A stretch of 64,000 nt of DNA, taken from DATAEE01 sp036257535. Lineage in GTDB: Bacteria; Acidobacteriota; Vicinamibacteria; Vicinamibacterales; 2-12-FULL-66-21. Positions within the stretch are counted from its first letter, which is position 1; each line of letters begins with the position of its first letter. Positions 1 to 7,293 of this stretch are shown one piece after another. Position numbers and translations under genes: made by a program. A model generated the notes under the pieces. That model saw only the letters and a program-made list of their open reading frames with translations, had not been told where the DNA came from and ran no database searches. The DNA lies in assembly GCA_036257535.1 (NCBI GenBank), contig DATAFJ010000169.1, forward strand, positions 1 to 64,000. Reading direction: 5' to 3'.

Positions 1-323
1 GCGGTGCGCGCCGCCGGATCGACGCTGATTGCTTTCATCGGCGACAAGTCGAGGACGATGCCGTCGTCGCAGGTCCCGAGCCCGGCGACGTTGTGGCTGC
101 CGCCGCGGACGGCGACGGGCAGCTTCTGCTCGCGCGCGAGATTCACGGCCGTGATGACGTCGGCCGCGGATGTGCACCGCGCGATGAGCGCCGGCCGCTT
201 GTCGATGTTCATGTTCCAGACGCGGCGCGCTTCTTCGTAGGCCGCGTCGGCTGGTGTGATGACCTGGCCCGTGAGGCTGGCGCGGAGCGCCTGCGCGACG
301 GAGTTCTGAACCTGGATAGGCAT
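1..323 (-). CDS. FAD-linked oxidase (berberine-bridge/6-hydroxynicotine oxidase type), N-terminal part
   Basis: This is the first ~107 residues of a gene running off the left edge, read from ATG 323-321. A Shine-Dalgarno GGAGAAAG lies just upstream on the minus strand. The translation begins MPIQVQNSVAQALRAS and continues through ALIARCTSAADVITAV and VAVRGGSHNVAGLGTCDDG. The segment VRGGSHNVAGLG is the FAD/PP-loop region of PCMH-type flavoprotein oxidases, in which the His and often a downstream Cys bind FAD covalently; both His and Cys are visible. The family oxidises alcohols, amines or sugars with O2. The substrate cannot be told from this part. It is divergent from the permease at 399. 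Confidence 0.85.
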   Translation of the reverse strand, partial: MPIQVQNSVAQALRASLTGQVITPADAAYEEARRVWNMNIDKRPALIARCTSAADVITAVNLAREQKLPVAVRGGSHNVAGLGTCDDGIVLDLSPMKAISVDPAART

Positions 324-386
324 GGCTTTCTCCGGGTCAACGCTTGGGGGGCGTGATACGGGCAGCATACTCCCAAATCGTCTGTC

Positions 387-392
387 TATAAT
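387..392 (+). promoter_or_regulatory. -10 element TATAAT of a probable leaderless promoter
   Basis: A perfect TATAAT lies 6 nt before the ATG at 399, so the expected transcription start falls on or next to the A of the start codon. No Shine-Dalgarno sequence and no clear -35 is visible. The same spacing recurs at several other starts in this window. Confidence 0.5.
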
Positions 393-398
393 GCGCGA

Positions 399-1622
399 AT
401 GCGCGACCTCGTCTTTGCGTTCCGCTCGCTGAGACGCAGTCCCGTTTTCACGATCGCCGCGGCGCTGACGATCGCGCTCGGGATCGGCGCCAGTACGGCG
501 ATCTTCAGTGTCGCCAATGCGGTGCTGTTGCGGGCGCTGCCCTACGAGGATCCCGAACGCCTCGTCGTCATGTACATGGATCTGCGGAACAGGAACAGCC
601 TCGGCATGCCGTTGTCGAACGAGAACTACACCGACATCAAGAACGGATCGATGGGCTCATTCGAGGACATGGGGGCGTTCTTCACGTTCCGCCAGGTGCT
701 GCCGGCGGCGGACGGTTCGCCGGAACAGATCCGCGGGGCAGGCGTCACGGTGGACTTCTTCCGGCTGATGGGAGCGACGATCGCGCGCGGCCGCGATTTC
801 GAGGAATCTGATGGGCTGCCACAGCCGCAGCCGGGCGCCGCGGCGCAGCCGCAACAGGGCCCACCGCCGCTCCCTGTCTATGCGATCCTCAGTCACGAGT
901 ACTGGCAGCGGCGTTACGGCGGCGACCCGAAAGTGATCGGCCAGCGGCTTCCCGCCGGCCCGCGGCCGGAGATCGTCGGTATTCTCGCGCCCGGGTTCGA
1001 GCTGCTCCTTCCCCCGGGCACGAACGTCGAGCAGAAGCCCGACATCTGGATCGCGAACCGCCTCAACTACAACAACGCGAACCGCAACACCTTCGGGCTG
1101 CGCCCGGTCGGCCGCCTGAAGCCGGGCGTCGCCCTTGCGCGCGCCCAGGACGAGGTCGAGTCGGTGTCCGCGAAGATTCGTGCGGAGTTCCCGGTTTCCA
1201 GGGGCTCCGGCTTCTACGCGCGCCTCGAGCCGATGCACAAGACGCTGGTGGAGGAAGTCCGTCCCGCGATTCTCGCGCTCATGGGCGCGGTGATCTTCCT
1301 CCTGCTCATCGCGTGCGCGAACGTGGCGAACCTGCTGCTCGTGCGCGCGTCGCTCCGCGCGCCGGAGCTCGCCATGCGGTCCGCCCTCGGCGCCGGCCGC
1401 TGGCGCGTCATCCGTCAGATGCTGGCCGAGGCGTTTCTGCTGACCGCGCTCGGCGCGGTTGCGGGCGTCGCGTTCGCATGGGCCGGCATCCGTCAGCTCA
1501 TCGCGATAGCGCCGGCGAACCTGCCTCGCCTCGAAACGATCGCGATCGATCCCGGTGTCCTCCTCTTCACGGCCGCGATCGCGCTCGCCGCGGCTTTCAT
1601 CTTCGGGATGGTACCGGCGTGA
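399..1622 (+). CDS. ADOP-type FtsX/MacB permease, N-terminal half of an interrupted gene
   Basis: The 407-aa product starts MRDLVFAFRSLRRSPVFTIA and matches the N-half of the acidobacterial duplicated orphan permease family: a first transmembrane helix (about residues 18-40), a MacB-like periplasmic domain, then an FtsX block of helices beginning near LALMGAVIFLLLIACANVAN. The frame stops at TGA 1620-1622 after FIFGMVPA. In intact relatives, such as the gene at 40773, this point (LIFGLVPALQ) is the middle of the protein. The sequence after the stop continues in the same frame as the second half. A TGG-to-TGA change would explain it. The predicted role is an inner-membrane permease of MacB-like type without a linked ATPase. 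The substrate is unknown. Confidence 0.85.
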   Translation: MRDLVFAFRSLRRSPVFTIAAALTIALGIGASTAIFSVANAVLLRALPYEDPERLVVMYMDLRNRNSLGMPLSNENYTDIKNGSMGSFEDMGAFFTFRQVLPAADGSPEQIRGAGVTVDFFRLMGATIARGRDFEESDGLPQPQPGAAAQPQQGPPPLPVYAILSHEYWQRRYGGDPKVIGQRLPAGPRPEIVGILAPGFELLLPPGTNVEQKPDIWIANRLNYNNANRNTFGLRPVGRLKPGVALARAQDEVESVSAKIRAEFPVSRGSGFYARLEPMHKTLVEEVRPAILALMGAVIFLLLIACANVANLLLVRASLRAPELAMRSALGAGRWRVIRQMLAEAFLLTALGAVAGVAFAWAGIRQLIAIAPANLPRLETIAIDPGVLLFTAAIALAAAFIFGMVPA

Positions 1623-1634
1623 AGCGCGTTCCGG

Positions 1635-2870
1635 ATGGATCTGATGGGCGCGCTCGGCGGCAGCAGCCGCACCGCGGGTCTTCGTGGCGGGGGCCGCTGG
1701 TTCAGAAACGCGATCGTCGTCGTCGAAGTCGCGCTCTGCTTCGTGCTGCTCGTCGGATCGGGTCTGATGTTCCGCAGCTTCCTCGAGCTTCAGCGGATCG
1801 ATCCTGGCTTCGATCCGCACAACCTGCTGACGTTTCAGATCCTGGGCGGACGGCCCGGCCGGCCGCCCGCGGAGCAGGCGGCGGTCGGCCGCCAGATCGC
1901 GGATCGGCTGCGCGCGATCCCGGGCGTGCAGGCGGTCACGGCCTCATTCCCGTATCCGCTAGCCGGAAACTTCAGTACGATTCGCTGGGGCCTCGGGGAC
2001 GCGCTGTCGGACATGTCGAAGTTCCAGGCCGTGGACTGGCAGATCGTCCGGCCCGGATATTTCGAGACGCTTCGCACGAAGCTCATCGCCGGCCGTACTT
2101 TCACGGACGCGGACAGCGATCCCGATCGCAACCTCGTGGTCGTCGACGAATTCCTGGCGAGGAAGGCGTTTCCGAACGAGTCCGCGGTCGGCAAGCGGAT
2201 CCTGATCCGGATACGCACACCCGAACCCGAGTGGGTCGAGATCATCGGTGTCGTCGCGCACCAGCGCGTCACCTCGCTGGCCGATCCGGGACGCGAGCAG
2301 GTCTATTTCACCGAAGGCTTCGTCGGGTTCGGCGCGAATCGATGGGCCGTCCGCGCCGCCGGCAACCCGTCGCAGATCGCGAGCGCCGCGCGTGCGGCGG
2401 TGGTGAGCGTCGATCCGATGTTTCTCGTCACCGAGCTGCAGCCGATGGATGCGCTCGTCTGGAAGGCGCAGGCCGGAACGCGTTTCTCGCTCATGCTGAT
2501 CGGTGTCTTTGCCGCCGTGGCCGCGCTCCTCGTTTCGGTCGGCCTGTACGGCGTCCTGTCCACGGTCGTCCGTCAGCGCACTGCGGAGATCGGCGTCCGG
2601 ATGGCGCTCGGCGCCTCGCCGAACAGCATCCTCCGCTTTGTCGTCGGCCACGGGCTCCGCCTCAGCGCCGCCGGCATCGTGCTCGGCTTTCTCGCCGCGC
2701 TCGCGCTCACGCGGGTGATGACGACGATGCTCGTGGGGGTAAGGGCGACCGATCCAATGACGTTTGCGGCGATGGGAGTTGTCTTCTTCAGCATCGCCGC
2801 GTTGTCGTCATGGCCGCCCGCGCGGCGCGCTGCCGGGCTGGATCCGACGACGGCGCTCCGCGAGGGCTAG
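1635..2870 (+). CDS. ADOP-type FtsX/MacB permease, C-terminal half of the same interrupted gene
   Basis: This 411-aa frame begins at ATG 1635, 12 nt after the TGA and in the same reading frame as the upstream half. It holds the second MacB-like unit: a helix at VVVEVALCFVLLVGSGLMF, a periplasmic domain, and the closing FtsX block with the family signature RTAEIGVRMALGASPN and a final helix before PARRAAGLDPTTALREG, the usual ADOP C-terminus. There is no Shine-Dalgarno at ATG 1635, so expression as a separate protein would need re-initiation. The two halves may be one gene broken by a mutation or by a base-calling error; the sequence alone cannot decide. Confidence 0.8.
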   Translation: MDLMGALGGSSRTAGLRGGGRWFRNAIVVVEVALCFVLLVGSGLMFRSFLELQRIDPGFDPHNLLTFQILGGRPGRPPAEQAAVGRQIADRLRAIPGVQAVTASFPYPLAGNFSTIRWGLGDALSDMSKFQAVDWQIVRPGYFETLRTKLIAGRTFTDADSDPDRNLVVVDEFLARKAFPNESAVGKRILIRIRTPEPEWVEIIGVVAHQRVTSLADPGREQVYFTEGFVGFGANRWAVRAAGNPSQIASAARAAVVSVDPMFLVTELQPMDALVWKAQAGTRFSLMLIGVFAAVAALLVSVGLYGVLSTVVRQRTAEIGVRMALGASPNSILRFVVGHGLRLSAAGIVLGFLAALALTRVMTTMLVGVRATDPMTFAAMGVVFFSIAALSSWPPARRAAGLDPTTALREG

Positions 2871-2885
2871 CCGAAAGAAGGTTCC

Positions 2886-5648
2886 GTGGAGAATCCTTTC
2901 GAGCGTAGGCCGGATGAAGTCGAGACCGGCACATTTTCTGCCGCTCCGACCGAACCGCCGCGCGACCGCAGTGCTGCGGCCGGCGACGAGGTCGGCTCCT
3001 ATCGGCTGATCTCGGAACTGGGCCGCGGCGGCATGGGCGCCGTATGGCTGGCCGAGCGCACCGACGGCCAACTTAAGCGGCAGGTCGCGCTGAAGCTGCC
3101 GCATCTGGCATGGGGCGGCGCGCTGGCCGAGCGATTGACGCGCGAGCGCGACATCCTCGCGTCGCTCGAGCATGCGCACATCGCGCGCCTGTACGATGCC
3201 GGCGTCGACCGCGAAGGACGACCGTACCTCGCGATGGAGTACGTCGAGGGTCAGCCTATCGACGTGTACTGCCGCGAGCGTGCGTTGCCGCTGCGCGGGC
3301 GGATCGATCTGCTGCTGCAGGTGGCGGCTGCGGTAGCCCACGCGCACGCCCGGCTGGTGGTCCACCGCGACCTGAAGCCGGGCAACATCCTCGTCACCGC
3401 CGACGGCCAGGTGCAGCTGCTCGATTTCGGCATCGCGAAGCTGATGGAGGGCGACCGCACCGAAAAGACCTTCCTGACCGAGCTGGCGGGCCGCGCGCTG
3501 ACGCCAGACTACGCCAGCCCCGAGCAAATCCGCGGCGAGCCACTAGGCACCGCGAGCGACGTCTACAGCCTGGGCGCGGTGGCCTACGAGCTGTTGACCG
3601 ACACGCGGCCCTATCGGCTCAAGCGCGGGACTCCAGCGGAGCTCGAAGAGGCGATCACGTCGATCGACGCGCCACGCGCGAGCGAGGCGGCGAAGGAGCC
3701 GGCGCTGCGCCGGCAGCTCAAAGGGGATCTCGACGCGATCCTGAACAAGGCGCTGAAGAAGGACAGCGGCCAGCGCTATGCGACCGTCGAGGCGTTCGCC
3801 GAAGACCTGCGCCGCCACCTGAACCAGCAGCCGGTGCTGGCGCAGCCCGACCGCTTCGGCTACCGGGCGCGCAAATTCGTTCGGCGCTACCGGCTTCAGG
3901 TCGCTGCAGGCGTCATCGTTGCGCTGGCGCTCGTCGCGGGCGCAGGCATTGCGCTCTGGCAGGCGCAGCGCGCGCGGGCGCAGGCGGCGCGCGCCGAAGA
4001 GGTCAAGGGCCTCGTGTTGTCGATCTTCAAGGACGCTGATACCGCCGGCGGCGGCAGCCGCAAGACGAGCGCCGCCGACTTGCTCGAACAGGCGCGGGCA
4101 CGCCTCGCTGCGGTGCCGGTGAGCGATCCGGCGGTCCGCGCCGAGCTCCTGACATCGATCGGTGTGAGTTTCGTCGGCCTGGGTGAATACAAGCAGGCGA
4201 CACAAGTTCTCGAAGATGCCACCAAGCTCGCGGTGGCGCAGCTCGGGGCCGGGCATCGAGAAACGATTAACGCGCAGCTTGCGCTCGGTGAGGCGCTGGT
4301 CGAGATCGGTCAGAAAGAGCGCGCGGGACCGCACCTCGACGCCGCGGAGCAGGGGATGCGCCGCATCGGCGACACCGCCGGCCTCGTGAACGCGCTTCGC
4401 TGGAAGGCGAACCTGCGCGTCGAGGAGTCCCGCCACGACGAGGCGATCGCGGCGGCAACCGAAGCGGTGCAGCTTGCCGAAGCGCGGCTCGTGGCGACCA
4501 ACAAACGCATCGTGATGCTCGCCAACCACACGCTGGCCGCGACGCGTATCGATGCGAATCGTAGCGGACGCGTCGAGCCGGCGCGGCGGACCTACGAGTT
4601 GGCGCGCGAGATCGACGGCGGCCGCGTGACAGTGGATCTGCTCAATGGCCGCTCGTTGTACGCGTACGCGCTGGTGCTCGAAGGCGAGCTTCAGAAGGGC
4701 GTGTCCGAGCTCAAGCCACTCGTTCAGCAGCAGATCGAGCTCCTCGGCAATCATACCGACGTTCAGAGGACGCTCGGGCGCCTCGCGAACGCGTCGATGG
4801 CGATCGGTGATCCTCTGACTGCCATTGACAGTCTTCGGCATGGGTTGCGCATTGAACGTGCTCTGTATGGAGAGCGTCCGACAACAGACTACGGTCTCTT
4901 TCAATTGGTATTGGGGCGCGCGCTTGCCAATGCTCGCCGCTATAAGGAAGCGGAGAAGGAACTGAGTCAGGCGAATCAGATTCTGGCGGCCACGCTCAAG
5001 CCGGATGATTTCAACGCCCGCCTCGCGCCCGGGGCCTGGGGGTACGTGCTGACCCGCGTCGGGCGTTTGGACGAGGCGGACGCGATCTTTGCGCGGCTGC
5101 TCTCGCGACCCTTCAGCCAGCCGCTGGAAGAGGCCCACACGAAGCAGCGCCTGGGCATCCTGCGAAGCGCACAGAGACGTCATGCCGAGGCGCAGACGCT
5201 GCTTCGCGAAGCGGCGGCGTTCTTCTCCAAGCTGCCGCTGGCGACGAATCACGCGGTGACACTCGCGGCGCTCGGCGAGGCTCAAATCGAAGCGGGGCTG
5301 GCGACTGAAGCTCTCGACTGTTTGAGTAAGGCAAAAAGCCTGTTCGAGAAGCTGCAGCCGTCCATGTCGCCCGATCGCGCTGATGTGCTCGTCAGCCTCG
5401 CCCGCGGTCAGCTTGCGGTTGGCCGGACTGAGGAGGCGGTCGCGTCGGCAGATCAGGCCGCGGCGTTCTGGAGGTCCTTCGACCCGGCTAACCGCAGTGC
5501 CGGCATCGCGCTGCTGTGGCACGCACGCGCGTTGCAGGCAGCCGGTCGTCAGCCGGAGGCGGCTGAAATCCTGCGGCAGGCCGGCGCCATTCTCGCTACC
5601 AAAGGACTGCCGGCCGAACGCTCGTTGCTCGAACGGACCGAGCGGTAG
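2886..5648 (+). CDS. Ser/Thr protein kinase, one transmembrane helix, TPR-rich C-terminal region
   Basis: The 920-aa protein starts at GTG 2886, with AAAGAAGG 5 nt upstream. The kinase domain covers about residues 38-310: glycine loop GRGGMG (46-51), VALK Lys70, catalytic loop HRDLKPGN (160-167), DFG (180-182) and the APE-equivalent YASPEQ. A single membrane helix (about 338-358) follows, then about 550 residues of helical TPR-type repeats. The layout puts the kinase in the cytoplasm and the repeats outside the membrane. Such PknB-like kinases phosphorylate Ser/Thr on regulators; the partner is unknown. It follows the ADOP gene by 15 nt and is probably co-transcribed. No sigma factor gene is adjacent, although many acidobacterial kinases of this type have one. 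Confidence 0.9.
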   Translation: MENPFERRPDEVETGTFSAAPTEPPRDRSAAAGDEVGSYRLISELGRGGMGAVWLAERTDGQLKRQVALKLPHLAWGGALAERLTRERDILASLEHAHIARLYDAGVDREGRPYLAMEYVEGQPIDVYCRERALPLRGRIDLLLQVAAAVAHAHARLVVHRDLKPGNILVTADGQVQLLDFGIAKLMEGDRTEKTFLTELAGRALTPDYASPEQIRGEPLGTASDVYSLGAVAYELLTDTRPYRLKRGTPAELEEAITSIDAPRASEAAKEPALRRQLKGDLDAILNKALKKDSGQRYATVEAFAEDLRRHLNQQPVLAQPDRFGYRARKFVRRYRLQVAAGVIVALALVAGAGIALWQAQRARAQAARAEEVKGLVLSIFKDADTAGGGSRKTSAADLLEQARARLAAVPVSDPAVRAELLTSIGVSFVGLGEYKQATQVLEDATKLAVAQLGAGHRETINAQLALGEALVEIGQKERAGPHLDAAEQGMRRIGDTAGLVNALRWKANLRVEESRHDEAIAAATEAVQLAEARLVATNKRIVMLANHTLAATRIDANRSGRVEPARRTYELAREIDGGRVTVDLLNGRSLYAYALVLEGELQKGVSELKPLVQQQIELLGNHTDVQRTLGRLANASMAIGDPLTAIDSLRHGLRIERALYGERPTTDYGLFQLVLGRALANARRYKEAEKELSQANQILAATLKPDDFNARLAPGAWGYVLTRVGRLDEADAIFARLLSRPFSQPLEEAHTKQRLGILRSAQRRHAEAQTLLREAAAFFSKLPLATNHAVTLAALGEAQIEAGLATEALDCLSKAKSLFEKLQPSMSPDRADVLVSLARGQLAVGRTEEAVASADQAAAFWRSFDPANRSAGIALLWHARALQAAGRQPEAAEILRQAGAILATKGLPAERSLLERTER

Positions 5649-5679
5649 GCGAAACGCACGGCCCGCCGCTGACGAGCGC

Positions 5680-7035
5680 CTACTTCGCGACCCGCCGGCG
5701 TCGAGCCCACAGTCCCGCGAGGCCGCTGCCGAGGAGAAGAACGGTGGCCGGCTCAGGGACCGGCGCCGGCGTGAACTCGTAGTCGAGAGCTTCGAAGCCA
5801 TACGAGCCGTCGGTGCGTCGCAGGTTCATGCGCACCCGTCCCTCTCCCTCGAGGTCGACCTGGAACAGCGGGTCTCCTATCGGGACGTCCAGGAAACCGG
5901 CGACTCGGCCGCTGAAACTGAACGGCCCGATCAACCTAACCAGTTCTCCGCCGTCGGGGACGGCGAAGGCGGGCGCGTCGAAGGTGAACGTGCCCCTCAG
6001 CGCGAGGCTGCCTGGTCCCGCCGGATTGCCGAAGGTCACGCCGCGGATGGTTGCATTGACCTGCCCGAGATCGAAGTAACGCAGCTCGCTGCCGAAGACC
6101 GTGCCCAAGTCGACCGGCGTGCCTGGATCGCAGGGACCGCAGGTAAACGCGCCGGACGTCGCTATGGCCGGAAAGAGGCCCTGGAGAACGAACTCGTCGC
6201 CTCGAAATCCGTAGAGCGGCGGATCGCCGGTTTCGAAACCAATACCACCCTGTCGGATGACGATGGTGTCGGCGCGCGCTACGGCCGGTGTCGCCGCTGC
6301 GATCGCCAGGAAAATGATAGCGGCTGTTGCGCGAGGAATTGGGCCGCGAACTGCCTTGCGTCGCCGGCGAACCAACACTCCCGCCAGGCCACCGCCGACG
6401 AGCAGCAGCGTCCCCGGCTCTGGAACTGGCGCGGGCGACGGCGAGAACCCGTATCCCAAGTGCACAAAACCGATAAGGCCCTCGTCGCCGCCGCCGAGAT
6501 GCAGTCGTCCCTGACCTTGGCCCGTAAGGTCAAGCTGAAACAGCGGCTCGCCAAATGGTGAGCCGTTTCTGAAGCCAGCAATTTGGGCGGTGAACGCAAA
6601 AGGAAAGTCCAGGTGCGACACAGATCCATCCGCCGCGGGCAGCCGGACGGCCGGCGCGTCGAACGTGGCCGTTCCCCGAAGCTCCAGCGGAAACTCGAGG
6701 TTTGGCCCCCAATCGTAGACCGTCCCAGCGACGGTCCCGACGGCGATGCCGAGGTAGAAGTCTTGGGGCTCGCTACCGAAAACGGTACCGATGTCTACGA
6801 GGGTGCCTGGCGCGCATCCCGTCACATCGCAGGCTCGGAACCCCGACGTTGCGATCGCGGGGTGGAGAATCGCCAGGTCGACGTCGTCACCCCGCAGGAA
6901 CATGTCCGGCGGATCGCCCGTATCGAGCCTGGCACCGCCGTCTTGAATGACGATGGTGTCGGCCCGTACACTTCCCGGCAGCGCCGCCGCGAAGGCCAGA
7001 ACGGCAACCGTAACGCTCAGCAGGGGGCGACGCAT
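5680..7035 (-). CDS. Tandem fusion of two PEP-CTERM exported proteins
   Basis: One uninterrupted frame encodes two homologous exported proteins head to tail. Unit 1 has a signal peptide (about residues 3-27, cut near VRADT), a beta-rich body and a PEP-CTERM tail, PVPEPG at 206-210 followed by a hydrophobic helix and RRRRK (225-229). It runs without a stop into unit 2, which has a second signal-like segment (about 241-257, also ending ARADT), a paralogous body and PVPEPA (428-432) with a terminal RRRR. Numbers count from ATG 7041, but GGGAGGAGG sits directly against that codon, so ATG 7035 (M3) is the better start. PEP-CTERM proteins are normally cleaved and anchored by an exosortase. Paired motifs such as TIVI, GDPP, PAIATSG and DIGTVFGSE/DLGTVFGSE show the duplication. 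Confidence 0.85.
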   Translation of the reverse strand: MRRPLLSVTVAVLAFAAALPGSVRADTIVIQDGGARLDTGDPPDMFLRGDDVDLAILHPAIATSGFRACDVTGCAPGTLVDIGTVFGSEPQDFYLGIAVGTVAGTVYDWGPNLEFPLELRGTATFDAPAVRLPAADGSVSHLDFPFAFTAQIAGFRNGSPFGEPLFQLDLTGQGQGRLHLGGGDEGLIGFVHLGYGFSPSPAPVPEPGTLLLVGGGLAGVLVRRRRKAVRGPIPRATAAIIFLAIAAATPAVARADTIVIRQGGIGFETGDPPLYGFRGDEFVLQGLFPAIATSGAFTCGPCDPGTPVDLGTVFGSELRYFDLGQVNATIRGVTFGNPAGPGSLALRGTFTFDAPAFAVPDGGELVRLIGPFSFSGRVAGFLDVPIGDPLFQVDLEGEGRVRMNLRRTDGSYGFEALDYEFTPAPVPEPATVLLLGSGLAGLWARRRRVAK

Positions 7036-7243
7036 AGCCATCCTCCTCCCAGACTCGGCAGGTATTTGCTCTGGTTCGCTTCGGCGGGGCCTCCTTCGGT
7101 CAGCGCTTTACCACTCGCGGCGAGGCCGATTCGAGTCGTGCAGCCGGCATGCCACGGGCCAGACTCGGCGCAGAACGCCGGGGTCGCGGACGCGCCAGCT
7201 GCACGAACCGCCGTCCTCTGGAGGAGCGTGCCGGGCCGATGCC

Positions 7244-7272
7244 TTGTCTGCGCATCTCCCGTCGATTAGACT
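7244..7272 (+). promoter_or_regulatory. Candidate promoter ahead of the kinase-borosin operon
   Basis: TTGTCT (7244-7249) and TAGACT (7267-7272) are spaced by 17 nt. The expected transcript start near 7279 leaves a leader of about 15 nt before ATG 7294. The match to the sigma-70 consensus is only moderate and no Shine-Dalgarno is seen at the ATG. The rest of the 250-bp divergent gap to the PEP-CTERM gene holds nothing else recognisable. Confidence 0.3.
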
Positions 7273-7293
7273 TCCGGCCCGCACGGTTGCTTC

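Noticed and set aside
1620..1622. TGA as selenocysteine or as a reassigned Trp codon
   Set aside because: The family has no selenocysteine at this place and no SECIS-like hairpin was noticed. Many intact genes here end in TGA, and the second interrupted gene expects Arg at its TGA.
3543..5801. A 752-codon minus-strand frame antisense to the first kinase
   Set aside because: No recognisable domain; the kinase-TPR reading on the plus strand has all motifs.
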